Part shown: positions 43,320-52,529 of the stretch, piece by piece
Position numbering within the stretch: the first letter of the stretch is position 1
Layout of the letters: each line of letters begins with the position of its first letter
The notes under the pieces: generated by a model
What the model was told of the DNA's origin: nothing
Databases searched by the model: none
Seen by the model: the letters and a program-made list of their open reading frames with translations, nothing else
NCBI GenBank assembly: GCA_963724435.1
Contig: CAVRUN010000017.1
Span: forward strand, 45,764 to 109,763
Source of the DNA: AP-15 sp963724435
Lineage (GTDB): Bacteria; Pseudomonadota; Alphaproteobacteria; ATCC43930; CGMCC-115725
Reading direction: 5' to 3'
DNA length: 64,000 nt
Program-made: the position numbers and the translations under genes

Positions 43320-44750
43320 ATGTTCGACATCGTCGTCGCCAATGGTCTCGCGGTTTTGCCGACCGGGGCGGAGCCGGCCGATATCGGGGTTGTCTCCGGC
43401 AAGATCGCTGCGATCGGCACGCCGGGCAGCCTTGGGGCGATTGGCGCCGGCCGCACGATCGACGCGGCGGGGCAGATTGTCATCCCAGGCGGCATCGATC
43501 CGCATGTCCATTGCCGCTGGCCGATCGTCGTGCCCGGCACAACCCAGCACCAGATGACCGAGGGGCCGGCGCGGGTAAGCGAGGCGGCGTTGCATGGCGG
43601 CACGACGACGATCATCGATTTTGCGCTGGTCGGGGACGGTGACAATGTCCAGCAGGCAATCGAACGCCGGCAACGGGAGTGGGGCGGCGACTGCCATTGC
43701 GACTATGCCTTTCACACGATGGTTCAGGGCAAGCTGCCGCATGAATTGATGCCGCAACTTGCCGAGGCGGTTCAGGCCGGACATCCCTCGGTCAAGATCT
43801 TTACGACCGACATTACCCCCAGCCGCAAGGGCCGCATGGTTGATTTCGGCGACATCTGGGAGGTGCTAAAGGTTCTGGCGCGAGCGGGCGGCATCGCCGC
43901 GATCCACGCCGAGGACAACGACCTCGTTATGCACATGTATGAAAAGCTGTTCCGCGAAGAGCGGAGCGGCTTTGAGAACATGGCCGAGGTGCACAATACC
44001 CTCTCCGAGGATCTGGCGTTCAACCGGGTAATCCGGCTCGCCGCGAATGTCGAGGGTGCGGCGCTCTACATGATGCACACCTCGGCCGCGACCGGCGTTC
44101 GGGCGATCGCGGCGGCCCGAACAAACGGCGTGCCGATCTACGGCGAAACCTTGCATCAATACTTACTCTATAATTCGGAAGACTATAAAAAGCCGAATGG
44201 TCAAATCTACCACACTTACCCGTCATTGAAGTTCCCGGCCGACCAGCAGGCTTTATGGGCGGCCACCGATCACGGTGCGATCCAGACCGTCGCAACCGAC
44301 GAGATTTGCTGCCCGTTGCGGATAAAATTGCAGGGGCACCGCATCGACGACACGACCGGCGGCAATGCCGGAGTCGAGCCTCGGCTGTCGTTAATCTACA
44401 CCGAGACGGTCGAGAAGCGCGGCCGCAGCCTGGTCGATTTTGTCGGTCTGGTCTCGTCCAATGCCGCGAAGATCATGGGGCTTTATCCGCGCAAAGGCAC
44501 CTTGGCAGTAGGCTCCGATGCCGACATCGTCGTGCTCGACCCACGCCAGCGCCCTATTGTGCACGCCGCCGACATGCACGAAGCCGATTACAGCCCGTGG
44601 GAGGGCCGCGACCTCGCCGCCTGGCCGTCGATGACCATGTTGCGCGGCAAGGTGGTCGTCGAGGGCGGCAGGTTCTCGGCCGACCTCAAAGGCGGGCAAT
44701 TCCTGCCGCGCAAGGTGCCCGACGAGATCAGAAGCCGGCCGGCGGTCTAA
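43320..44750 (+). CDS. hydA: Dihydropyrimidinase/D-hydantoinase
   Basis: A 476-aa zinc amidohydrolase that opens dihydropyrimidines or hydantoins. Zinc ligands His62 and His64 are in IDPHVHCRW; the bridging carboxylated Lys is in SVKIFTTD, and further ligands are in IAAIHAED (His) and MMHTSAATGV (His). The final Asp is in ATDEICCP. A C-terminal domain completes the family length. It follows the enoyl-CoA hydratase-family gene by 73 bases. No N-carbamoyl amidohydrolase is adjacent. Confidence 0.9.
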   Translation: MFDIVVANGLAVLPTGAEPADIGVVSGKIAAIGTPGSLGAIGAGRTIDAAGQIVIPGGIDPHVHCRWPIVVPGTTQHQMTEGPARVSEAALHGGTTTIIDFALVGDGDNVQQAIERRQREWGGDCHCDYAFHTMVQGKLPHELMPQLAEAVQAGHPSVKIFTTDITPSRKGRMVDFGDIWEVLKVLARAGGIAAIHAEDNDLVMHMYEKLFREERSGFENMAEVHNTLSEDLAFNRVIRLAANVEGAALYMMHTSAATGVRAIAAARTNGVPIYGETLHQYLLYNSEDYKKPNGQIYHTYPSLKFPADQQALWAATDHGAIQTVATDEICCPLRIKLQGHRIDDTTGGNAGVEPRLSLIYTETVEKRGRSLVDFVGLVSSNAAKIMGLYPRKGTLAVGSDADIVVLDPRQRPIVHAADMHEADYSPWEGRDLAAWPSMTMLRGKVVVEGGRFSADLKGGQFLPRKVPDEIRSRPAV

Positions 44751-44774
44751 TTGGCGAGCGGCTCGGACCGAAAG

Positions 44775-44894
44775 ATGAAGCTGAAATCGCTTTTACTCGG
44801 TACGGCTGTTGTCGTCGCAGTAGTCGGCTGCGTGTATGGCTGCCTCGCCTATGCCTCATTGCGAACCGAATTCCGCTCGCTTGGCCTGCGTTAA
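44775..44894 (+). CDS. Small membrane or lipoprotein peptide (39 aa)
   Basis: A short open frame with basic N-terminus (MKLKS), a hydrophobic stretch (LLLGTAVVVAVVGCVYGCLA), a lipobox-like VVGC and a polar tail (RTEFRSLGLR). The pattern fits a single-pass small membrane protein or a small lipoprotein. It starts 24 bases after hydA. The Shine-Dalgarno is weak. Not recognised. Confidence 0.4.
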   Translation: MKLKSLLLGTAVVVAVVGCVYGCLAYASLRTEFRSLGLR

Positions 44895-44940
44895 GGCGGC
44901 AGCCTCGGGGCGAAAGCTCTGAGACCACCGCCGTACCGGT

Positions 44941-45390
44941 TTACTGCGGCGGCGTGCTGCTGCCGACGCCTTGGTAATTCCATTCGCCCGGGACCCAGCC
45001 CCAGCCATCGGAATATTGCTGCCAATGTCCGGGGACATAGGTCGCGGTGGCCGTCGGCTTTTGGACGTATTTTCCTACCTCCCAGGTAAATTGCGCGCCA
45101 TTCCACGACCAATGGCCGGGCTCCCAAACATAGCTTGGGGCGGGTGGCGGCGGCGGGGCTTCAACCTGCGGCGGCGGTGGCGCGCTCGGAGCGATGACCA
45201 CGGCCGCGCCTGGCGCCGGGGTCGCCACGATCGCGGGCGCCGGTGCGGGCACTAGCGCTTGCGCCAGCACGATGCCGGGCGTTACTGCGCGTTCGGCGCT
45301 GACCGCCGCGAGAGAAGGCGAGCTCTGCGCGAGTACCGGGGCGCTGATCGCGAGCGCCGCAATACCGGCAATCACAAATGTATGTTTCAA
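44941..45390 (-). CDS. Secreted YXWGXW-repeat (YXWXPGHW-type) protein
   Basis: A 149-aa exported protein. Residues 1-21 are a signal peptide (MKHTFVIAGIAALAISAPVLA). The middle is Pro/Ala-rich (about 45-85, with PPPPQVEAPPPPPAPS), and the C-terminal half has the repeats YVWEPGHWSWNG and YVPGHWQQYSDGWGWVPGEW, typical of YXWGXW-repeat envelope proteins found with transporters and metal-stress genes. Function unknown, probably periplasmic or outer-membrane associated. It is divergent from the next secreted protein gene over 161 bases. Confidence 0.82.
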   Translation of the reverse strand: MKHTFVIAGIAALAISAPVLAQSSPSLAAVSAERAVTPGIVLAQALVPAPAPAIVATPAPGAAVVIAPSAPPPPQVEAPPPPPAPSYVWEPGHWSWNGAQFTWEVGKYVQKPTATATYVPGHWQQYSDGWGWVPGEWNYQGVGSSTPPQ

Positions 45391-45514
45391 GCGATGCCTC
45401 CATCGATTTGGGCGCTGTGCGGCGCCCCTGCGATGTCAACATGCCAGTTGCGTGAACATTCCCAACGCTGTACCCGCTATGGGCACCGTCAGCCGAAAGG
45501 TCCAATCCCGCTCA

Positions 45515-45529
45515 AAAGTATGATACTTT
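45515..45529. promoter_or_regulatory. Palindrome in upstream region of secreted protein gene
   Basis: AAAGTATGATACTTT is a perfect 7-bp inverted repeat with one central base, 22 bases before the ATG at 45552. It is AT-rich in a GC-rich neighbourhood and could be an operator or overlap a -10 element. No cognate regulator is suggested by sequence. Confidence 0.35.
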
Positions 45530-45551
45530 CGCTAAGGGACGGAGGGATTGG

Positions 45552-47261
45552 ATGGCTTTTCCCCGCTTGGCCGTGATTATGGCCGCGGTGTTGCTGTTAT
45601 GGAGCACGATTGCTAACGCGGCCGGCCCGGTTCGGCCGTTCAAGCACGGCTTTTGGACGGGCGGCGCCTATACCGACGATCGAACCGGCGCTTTTACCCA
45701 TTGTTCTGCCGGGGTAGCCTATGACAGCGGAATTAATTTGTTCGTGTTGGTAACCGGCGAATACCGCTGGTGGCTTGGCTTTATCAACCCGAAATGGTCG
45801 TTCACACCCAATGCGAAAGAGCCGATCCGCCTGCTTCTCGATAACGGCGCGTCGTTCAATCGGCTTGCAACGATCCCGAGTGGCCAACTGCTGCTGGTTC
45901 CCTTGCCGGACAGCTCGCGGTTGATCGACGCGTTTCGCCGGGGCTCCGAACTCGCCCTCGAGGCCGAAGGGAAATCGTTTGTTTTCAAGCTAAATGACAC
46001 GCCGGCTGTCATGGATCGACTAACGAGCTGCGTACAAACGTCGCTCGCGCTCAAAGAAAAGACATCTCCACTGGCCTCCGCATCGTCGCCCGCGTCTCGA
46101 TCCACGGCTGCGTCCTCCTCCACATCCGCGACAGCGCCTGCTTCCGAGTCAAAGGGCGGTCCCGCCGAGACAGGTTGGTCTGCGGCGCCGGCGCTTTCCG
46201 GACCCGTGTCCACACCTCTTGGACCCGCGACGGCGAATGCCTCTGAACCACCGGCCGCATCGAAGACAGCTAGTTCTGTGACCGAACCACAAGCGGCGGG
46301 GTCGCCAAACCACTCCCCCAATTCCGTCGCCGCTGCGCCCCGTTCAACGTCAGGCGAGAAAACCACGGCTGCGCCCTCGTCGCCGGAAAAGTCGGTCGCC
46401 GCAGCTGAATCGCCGTCGAACCTCTCGCCCGAAGATGCGGTCTCGTCCTTCGGTAAAGGAGGAGCCTCCCAAAGTCTCACGCCGCAAGCTAGTGGCGCGA
46501 CAGAGATATCGCCGGCGGCGTCCCAAGCTATGCCGGCGTCCCAAACGATGCAGAAAGAGCTCGCTATCTCTCCCGCGGACGCGACGCCAAGCCGGTCGGG
46601 ACCGTCGTCGCCGGCTTCGAGCGAAACTTCAGCACCGGCGGCAGCGGTGACAAAAGAAGCAGATGGGACAGCCCATACGGGTCAGGGCCCCTCTGCTCCC
46701 CCACCGCTCGCTTTCACCGCCCTATCGCCCGTTGCTCCGGCGCGGATGGCATCGCCACCGCGCCTGGGCGCGCAGTCGGAGGGGACCAACAGCATCGAGG
46801 AGGTGCGCTTGGCGACGGATTTTCTTAATAGGGCCCGCCTCGCCGATGCGCGTCTGGTGGATGCCGACAAACCGCCGGCACTGGCGGATTTCGCCGCCGT
46901 GTGGCGTTCCGAAGATGCCGCAGGCGCGGTCAAGATTATCCCGCCCGGGCCCGATGTTAGCGCTATCGGCATCGCCTCGAACCTGATTGCGGTAGACCCG
47001 AAGGTGTGCAAAGGCGATTTTACCGCGGCTCGATTTCGCAACAATATTGGCAAAACTTTAGCGTTCACGGCGGTCTTGTCGTGCAGCGACGCCAACCAAC
47101 AGCGCGTCACCGAGTACTTTATCACGCCGCGGCATCAAGGCGGGTTTGCCGTCTTCGCGGTTATCCACAGCAAATCGATCGGCGAGGCGCCCGATTTCGA
47201 TCGGGAAACAATCGATATTTTGTCGCGGGCGGCAATCGAGGCGGTGGCGCATGAAGGTTAA
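45552..47261 (+). CDS. Secreted two-domain protein with long Ser/Ala/Pro linker
   Basis: A 569-aa exported protein. Residues 1-23 are a signal peptide (MAFPRLAVIMAAVLLLWSTI, cut near ANA). A conserved N-terminal domain (about 28-165, with RPFKHGFWTGGAYTDDRTG) is followed by about 230 residues of low-complexity Ser, Ala, Pro and Thr, then a C-terminal domain (about 410-569) with two Cys (PKVCKGDF and VLSCSD). The disordered linker suggests a tether across the periplasm. The start has GGGACGGAGGG just upstream. I recognise no named family; neither half suggests an enzyme. Confidence 0.7.
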   Translation: MAFPRLAVIMAAVLLLWSTIANAAGPVRPFKHGFWTGGAYTDDRTGAFTHCSAGVAYDSGINLFVLVTGEYRWWLGFINPKWSFTPNAKEPIRLLLDNGASFNRLATIPSGQLLLVPLPDSSRLIDAFRRGSELALEAEGKSFVFKLNDTPAVMDRLTSCVQTSLALKEKTSPLASASSPASRSTAASSSTSATAPASESKGGPAETGWSAAPALSGPVSTPLGPATANASEPPAASKTASSVTEPQAAGSPNHSPNSVAAAPRSTSGEKTTAAPSSPEKSVAAAESPSNLSPEDAVSSFGKGGASQSLTPQASGATEISPAASQAMPASQTMQKELAISPADATPSRSGPSSPASSETSAPAAAVTKEADGTAHTGQGPSAPPPLAFTALSPVAPARMASPPRLGAQSEGTNSIEEVRLATDFLNRARLADARLVDADKPPALADFAAVWRSEDAAGAVKIIPPGPDVSAIGIASNLIAVDPKVCKGDFTAARFRNNIGKTLAFTAVLSCSDANQQRVTEYFITPRHQGGFAVFAVIHSKSIGEAPDFDRETIDILSRAAIEAVAHEG

Positions 47262-47391
47262 GCGCGGGCGCGCTGCCCGATCGACATAACAAAAGATGAA
47301 GAGGACGAACTGAACGGTGCGGAACGGGACACTCGCGCGGCGATCCGTTAGGATGTGTCCGGCAATCGCTGCCGCGCTGTGAGGGGGACAG

Positions 47392-47982
47392 ATGACCGAA
47401 CTTGACAAGGTTAGTGGGCTCGACGACCTCCGGGGTCGGTTCGCGGCGGCAATTCATGCTCACTGGAAGCTGTTTCTCGCCGAAGGCATCGTTTTGATGG
47501 TGCTGGGTCTGTTAGCGATCGCCGTCCCCGAGGTGGCCAGCGTCGCGATCACGATCTTTATCGGCTGGCTGTTTTTTATCGGCGGCATTTTTCGCGCTAT
47601 TTCCCTTGTGCAACATCGGGACATGCCAGGGTTCGGTTGGGCGCTGGCGACGGCGTTGCTCGCGATTGTTCTCGGTCTGGTATTGCTGCTACGGCCGATT
47701 GCCGGTGTGCTCACCCTGACTTTAGCGTTGATCGCATTCTTTATCCTCGAGGGCATCTCAGCCATTTTGCTGGCCATCGAACACCGGCGGCATTTACCGA
47801 GTTGGGGCTGGATCCTATTTAGCGGCCTCGTCGATTTGCTTCTTGCCTTCTTGATTTGGGATGGCTGGCCAAGCTCGGCCGACTGGGCGATCGGCCTTCT
47901 GGTCGGCATCAACATGGTGTTTCTTGGCCTGTCGCTGATTATGACCGCTCTGGCGGCGCGGACGATGTCCCCGAGAATTTAA
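47392..47982 (+). CDS. HdeD family acid-resistance membrane protein
   Basis: A 196-aa inner-membrane protein with six helices of the HdeD/DUF308 family. Internally repeated blocks (GIVLMVLGLLAIAVPEVAS and LLRPIAGVLTLTLALIAFF, GISAILLAIEHR) are typical. In E. coli HdeD supports acid resistance at high cell density. The start follows GAGGGGG. Convergent with the transporter cluster that begins at 48022. Confidence 0.85.
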   Translation: MTELDKVSGLDDLRGRFAAAIHAHWKLFLAEGIVLMVLGLLAIAVPEVASVAITIFIGWLFFIGGIFRAISLVQHRDMPGFGWALATALLAIVLGLVLLLRPIAGVLTLTLALIAFFILEGISAILLAIEHRRHLPSWGWILFSGLVDLLLAFLIWDGWPSSADWAIGLLVGINMVFLGLSLIMTALAARTMSPRI

Positions 47983-48021
47983 GAGGTATCCGTCAACCCG
48001 GTTCGCGGCCAGGTTGCTCGC

Positions 48022-48765
48022 TCACGATCCGCGATGGCGGCGCAGCCGACGGTCGAGGCGGGCGAACAACATGTCGGTTAGGATCGCGAATAGGGCGACG
48101 AGAACCGAGCCCTGAATCACAAAGGGCAGCTTATCGGCAACAAGCCCGTCAAAAATCGGTGTTCCTAGGGTCAAGGCGCCAACCGTCGAGCCGATCGTCG
48201 CGGTGCCGATGGCGATCGTAACCGAGACGCGAATGCCGGCGAGGATGACTGGGGCTGCGAGCGGCAACTCGATTGCGAAGAGGCGCTGTCGGGGCGACAG
48301 ACCCATGCCGTCCGCCGCCTCTCGCACATCGCGCGGCACGCCTTCGAGACCGGCGACGGCGTTTTCGATGATCGGCAGCAACCCGTAAATAAATAGCGCG
48401 ATCACGGTCGGCCGCGCGCCGAAGCCGATCAGCGGCACCGCAATCGCCAACACCGCGACCGGCGGGAACGTCTGGCCGATCGCAGCCAAGGTGTCGACCA
48501 TGCTGCGGAATTGAGTCCCCGCCGGCCGAGTTACAAAAATTGCCAGGGCGAGGCCGACAACAGACGCGCCAAGGCTGGCGGTCGCGACGAGGACAAAATG
48601 CGCGAAAAAGAGCTCGAGAAAACTGGCGCGGTCGTAAATGACCGGTGTTATTCCGGGGAATGCCCAGCGAAAGACCGGCCGCAGCGCGTCCATTCGCAGC
48701 AACAGCGCGAGAAACAGCAGCCCGACCCAGAGCTCCGGGCGCGAAAGCCGTGCGGAACCACGCAT
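48022..48765 (-). CDS. yehW: Osmoprotectant-type ABC transporter permease
   Basis: A 247-aa inner-membrane permease of the OpuC/YehW type with six helices and the coupling loop REAADGMGLSPRQRLFAIELP. It is the last gene of the minus-strand run osmF-yehY-yehX-yehW, 6 bases after yehX, matching the gene order and sizes known from E. coli. The E. coli YehZYXW system binds betaine only weakly, so the substrate here is uncertain. Confidence 0.85.
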   Translation of the reverse strand: MRGSARLSRPELWVGLLFLALLLRMDALRPVFRWAFPGITPVIYDRASFLELFFAHFVLVATASLGASVVGLALAIFVTRPAGTQFRSMVDTLAAIGQTFPPVAVLAIAVPLIGFGARPTVIALFIYGLLPIIENAVAGLEGVPRDVREAADGMGLSPRQRLFAIELPLAAPVILAGIRVSVTIAIGTATIGSTVGALTLGTPIFDGLVADKLPFVIQGSVLVALFAILTDMLFARLDRRLRRHRGS

Positions 48766-48771
48766 CGGATG

Positions 48772-49695
48772 TCAGCTGATCAGATCGGAAAGGGTAATGA
48801 TGCCAACCCTTTGACCGGCGGCGTCAACCACCGGCAATCGGTCGGTATGGCGCGCTGTCATCGCCGATAACGCGTCGCGGAGACTGGTGTCCTGTGGCAA
48901 AGGCTCGCCTTCGGCGGTTTCGCCTGGGCGCACCCGCTCAACGACGCGGCGCACCGACAACAGTTTCAGGCCAAGGCCCTGGTGCCCGACAAACTCCCGG
49001 ACAAAGTCGTTTGCCGGGCGTTCGAGAAGATCGAGCGGCGGCGCAAGCTGCACGATCCGACCTTTATCCATGATCGCGATCGATGTCGCCAACCGCAGCG
49101 CCTCCTCAATGTCGTGTGTGACGAACACGATGGTCTTGCCGGTCGAGCGGTGAATGCGCGCCAGCTCGGCCTGGAGAGCGTCGCGGGTGATCGGGTCCAC
49201 CGCGGCAAACGGCTCATCCATCAGCAAAAGGCCGGGATCGGCAGCGAGCGCGCGTGCGACACCGACGCGCTGCTGCTCGCCGCCCGAAAGCTGGCGCGGA
49301 TACTTGCCGCTGTAACTGGCGGGATCGAGCCGGAAGAGTTCCAGCAATTCGGCGACCCGCGTGCCGATTCGCGGCTCCGGCCACTTCAATAGACGCGGCA
49401 CGGTCGCGATGTTGTCGGCGACCGTCCAATGCGGGAACAGTCCGGTAGACTGGATCGCATATCCGATGCGACGCCGCAATATCTCGGGCGGATATGCAGT
49501 AATTGCTTCGCCGTCGACCCGGATGGACCCTGCGTCGGCCATGACCAAGCGGTTGATCATTCGTAATGTCGTCGACTTGCCGCAACCGGAAGAGCCAAGC
49601 AAGACGCAGAACTCGCCGGTCGGGATCGACAGCGACAAATCGTCGACTACAGTCCGGCCGTCGTAGCGCTTTGTCACACCTTCGAGTTCGATCAT
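48772..49695 (-). CDS. yehX: Osmoprotectant-type ABC transporter ATP-binding protein
   Basis: A 307-aa ABC ATPase. Walker A GSSGCGKST, Q-loop AIQSTGLFPH, signature LSGGEQQRVGVARAL, Walker B LLLMDEPFAAVDP, switch His in VTHDIEEALR. The C-terminal region (about 250-307) holds a single CBS-type motif (LPVVDAAGQRVGIITLSDLI) where OpuA/OpuCA-type proteins often have two, so the ionic-strength sensor may be partial. Overlaps the upstream permease stop by one base (TAATG). Confidence 0.9.
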   Translation of the reverse strand: MIELEGVTKRYDGRTVVDDLSLSIPTGEFCVLLGSSGCGKSTTLRMINRLVMADAGSIRVDGEAITAYPPEILRRRIGYAIQSTGLFPHWTVADNIATVPRLLKWPEPRIGTRVAELLELFRLDPASYSGKYPRQLSGGEQQRVGVARALAADPGLLLMDEPFAAVDPITRDALQAELARIHRSTGKTIVFVTHDIEEALRLATSIAIMDKGRIVQLAPPLDLLERPANDFVREFVGHQGLGLKLLSVRRVVERVRPGETAEGEPLPQDTSLRDALSAMTARHTDRLPVVDAAGQRVGIITLSDLIS

Positions 49696-50900
49696 TAGAC
49701 TTCGGCGCGCAGCAGCAGTCGGGAGACCAGCCGCAGCAGAAAATCAACCGTCAGCGCCAATCCGATCGCCGGCAAAGCACCGAGCAATACAAGGTCGAGC
49801 GCGTATTGGCCGAGCCCCTCGAAGACAAACGTGCCGAGCCCGCCGGCGCCGATCAACGCCGCCACCACCGCGAGCCCGATTGTCTGGACTGTGACGACGC
49901 GCACCCCTGCCATCAGAATCGGCAACGCTAGCGGAAATTCGATTCGCCAGAAGATCTGCCGCTGCGTCAGCCCGACACCGCGCGCGGCATCGATGACAGC
50001 GGGGTCGACGCCCGAAATACCCGCATTCGTGTTGCGCACGATCGGGAGCAGAGCGTAGAGGATCAGGGCGATAACCGCTGGAGCGGGACCGATCCCGCCC
50101 ACGCCTAAAGCTGCCAATTGCGGGACCGCATTCGCCAACGCCGAAAGCGGAATAATCAAAAGCCCAAACAGCGCAATCGACGGTATCGTCTGAAGCAGGT
50201 TGAGGCCGGCAAACAATGGCCCCTGCAGATTCGGTTTTCTTGCCGCGGCGACGCCCAATGGGAAGCCAATGGCGAGCGCCGGGCCGACCGACCCAGCGAC
50301 CAGTGCAATGTGGCGGCTGAAGGCTGCGGCGAACAGAGCATGGCGGGTAGAATACTCGCGGGCGATCGATAGCGCGTCGAAATAGCCTGACAATGCGAGG
50401 CTTGCGATGCCGGCGCACAGGGCCGTGACGACCGCCGCCGTCAGCAGCGCCCCGGCGCGCAGTCGCTGCAGGGCGTCGGCTACGGCAAGAGCCGCGCAAC
50501 CAGCGATGACCCAAAACGCTGCACCCGCCGAGACTCGCACCGCCGGCGCCCCGGCCCCGAGGTTCCGCGCGGCGTCGCCGACGGCCCCCAGCGTTAACAG
50601 CAACCATACCCCGCCCAGCACAGCGGCGATGACCAAACCGGCTTGGCGCAGGCGCATCAGCGAGAGAGCCAGCAGCACTGCGGCGATCGCGCCGATCCCG
50701 GCGGTGAAGACAGGGCCGACGGCTGTCCACAACCCAACCGCACGGCCTGATATCAGCCGGTTCGGGGCGACCGCGACAAAGCCGAGACCAACTCCGGCCA
50801 AAGCTGCGGTGATCACCAAAACAAACAATACGGGATTGTAGATGTCGAAACGCGGGGTCAGGGGAGGGGGCTGAGCCGCCACTTCGGCCTGTGAAGTCAC
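49695..50900 (-). CDS. yehY: Osmoprotectant-type ABC transporter permease, long form
   Basis: A 401-aa permease. About 200 N-terminal residues form extra helices before the conserved BPD transport domain, as in E. coli YehY (385 aa); the EAA loop is DAARGVGLTQRQIFWRIEFP. Its ATG overlaps the osmF stop by 4 bases and its stop shares a base with the yehX start. The Pro-rich cytoplasmic N-terminus is short. Confidence 0.88.
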   Translation of the reverse strand: MTSQAEVAAQPPPLTPRFDIYNPVLFVLVITAALAGVGLGFVAVAPNRLISGRAVGLWTAVGPVFTAGIGAIAAVLLALSLMRLRQAGLVIAAVLGGVWLLLTLGAVGDAARNLGAGAPAVRVSAGAAFWVIAGCAALAVADALQRLRAGALLTAAVVTALCAGIASLALSGYFDALSIAREYSTRHALFAAAFSRHIALVAGSVGPALAIGFPLGVAAARKPNLQGPLFAGLNLLQTIPSIALFGLLIIPLSALANAVPQLAALGVGGIGPAPAVIALILYALLPIVRNTNAGISGVDPAVIDAARGVGLTQRQIFWRIEFPLALPILMAGVRVVTVQTIGLAVVAALIGAGGLGTFVFEGLGQYALDLVLLGALPAIGLALTVDFLLRLVSRLLLRAEV

Positions 50901-51823
50901 GGCAGGAAGTGCTGCGATTTCAAATAGCCGGTGGCGACCGCTGCGGCATCATCGCCATTGACCGCAATCTTGGCGTTGAGTTTCTGCAAGACCGTCAATG
51001 TCAGGCTTTTAAACACCGGATCGAGCAGCCCCGGGATCTGGGCATATTGCGCCAGCACATCTTCCCGCACGACCGGCGCCGGGGCATAGACAATCTGCGC
51101 TCCCTTGTCGTCCTCGAGAGCGACGAGATTGAGGGCGGCGATCGCACCATCGGTGCCGTAAGCCATCGCTGCGTTGACGCCGGACATGCCTTCGGCCGCG
51201 GCCCGTAACGTCGCAGATGTGTTGCCCCCGGACAGCGTCAGCAATTGACGATCATTGAGGCGAAACCCATACGCCTGTTCAAACGCGGGCAAAGCCGACG
51301 GGCTCTCGACGAACTCCGCCGATGCGGCGAGATAAACATAACCACCCCCCAATACATAGCGTGCGAAATCGCTCATGGTCTTTAGATGAGTGCGCTCGGC
51401 GAGATCGTGCCGCACCGCGATCACCCAAGTATTATTGGCTGGCGCCGGGTCGAGCCATATCAAGTGGTTCTTGGCACGGTCAAGAGCGGCCACTTCGGCA
51501 TAGCCGCGCGCCCAACTCTTCCATACCGGGTCGGCTTCGGTGTGAAAGAATAACCCGCCATTGCCGGTGTATTCGGGGTAGATGTCGATCTGCCCTGCAA
51601 GGATAGCGGCTCGCACGATGTTGGTCGGCCCGAGTTGCAGTCGGTTGTGCACAGCGACTCCGTGGCCGCCCAGCATCGACAGGATCATGTTGCCGAGGAG
51701 CGCGCCTTCCGTGTCGATTTTGGATGCGACTACGACCGCGGGCGCTGCCGTCGCCGCTGCGGTGAAGACGAGCAGAACAGCAGCGATGGCAGTGATGTAG
51801 AGCGAGTTTGCCCCTGATCTCAT
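50897..51823 (-). CDS. osmF: Osmoprotectant-type substrate-binding protein (OsmF/YehZ)
   Basis: A periplasmic binding protein of about 308 aa. The N-terminus (MRSGANSLYITAIAAVLLVF, cut near AAATAAPA) is a signal peptide. The OpuAC-type domain shows SKIDTEGALLGNMILSMLGG, DIYPEYTGNG (ligand Tyr), and YVYLAASAEFVESPSALPAF. ATG 51823 is chosen; ATG 51877 would overlap thiE by 35 bases. First gene of the transporter run; it begins 19 bases after thiE. Confidence 0.87.
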   Translation of the reverse strand: MRSGANSLYITAIAAVLLVFTAAATAAPAVVVASKIDTEGALLGNMILSMLGGHGVAVHNRLQLGPTNIVRAAILAGQIDIYPEYTGNGGLFFHTEADPVWKSWARGYAEVAALDRAKNHLIWLDPAPANNTWVIAVRHDLAERTHLKTMSDFARYVLGGGYVYLAASAEFVESPSALPAFEQAYGFRLNDRQLLTLSGGNTSATLRAAAEGMSGVNAAMAYGTDGAIAALNLVALEDDKGAQIVYAPAPVVREDVLAQYAQIPGLLDPVFKSLTLTVLQKLNAKIAVNGDDAAAVATGYLKSQHFLP

Positions 51824-51842
51824 AACCCGCAAGGGTCCCGAT

Positions 51843-52529
51843 CTATTTCTTCGAGGGCCCCGGGTGACCGCGTCCATAGCTGGCTATTACGTCATTGAAG
51901 GCGCGAACGGCGGCGCGGGGGCCATCGGGATATGACCAGATCGAGGAAATCACGGCGAGAAAATCGGCGCCGGCTTCGACCAGGGGTCCGCAATTTTCTT
52001 GCGTGATGCCGCCGATCGCACAGCACGGCACTACAGTCGTGTCGCTCCAGTCGCGCAATACCTCGACGTCGGCGCGGTGCTTTGTGCCCACCTTCGTCAG
52101 GCTCGGGAAGAAGGCGCCAAATGCGACGTAATCGGCGCCGGCCTCTGCGGCGGTGATCGCTCGGTGGCGGCTATTGCCGCAGGTCACGCCGACGATGCGG
52201 TCGGGGCCGAGCAGTCGCCGCGCTTCCGCGTACGGCATGTCCTCTTCGCCGATATGGACGCCGTCGCAATCGAGTTCGGCGGCGAGGTCCGGCCGATCGT
52301 TCATGATGAACGCAACGTCGTGCGCCTGGGCGATCGGCATCAGCACCGTAGCTGCACGCCGGATCACATCATCTTCCACGTCCTTGAGCCGCAATTGCAG
52401 GCAGGCGACATCGCCGCCGGTCAGCGCCTCCTCCAATTTGCTCGCGAATCTGTCGGGATCGAACGCCGGCGGCGTAATCAAATAGAGCCGCGTCGTCCCC
52501 CGGTCCTGGTCGCTCGATTGCCGCAACAT
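51843..52529 (-). CDS. thiE: Thiamine-phosphate synthase
   Basis: A 228-aa TIM-barrel enzyme that joins HMP-PP and thiazole phosphate. Typical blocks: FIMNDRPDLAAELDCDGVHI (residues about 79-98), VGVTCGNSRHRA, GADYVAFGAFFPSLTK, AIGGITQENCGPLVEAGADF. The N-terminal ACLQLRLKD holds the pyrophosphate-binding region (Gln/Arg/Lys). No TPP riboswitch pattern was noticed in the 250 bases upstream. It sits 19 bases before osmF on the same strand, so the transporter may share its transcript. Confidence 0.9.
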   Translation of the reverse strand: MLRQSSDQDRGTTRLYLITPPAFDPDRFASKLEEALTGGDVACLQLRLKDVEDDVIRRAATVLMPIAQAHDVAFIMNDRPDLAAELDCDGVHIGEEDMPYAEARRLLGPDRIVGVTCGNSRHRAITAAEAGADYVAFGAFFPSLTKVGTKHRADVEVLRDWSDTTVVPCCAIGGITQENCGPLVEAGADFLAVISSIWSYPDGPRAAVRAFNDVIASYGRGHPGPSKK

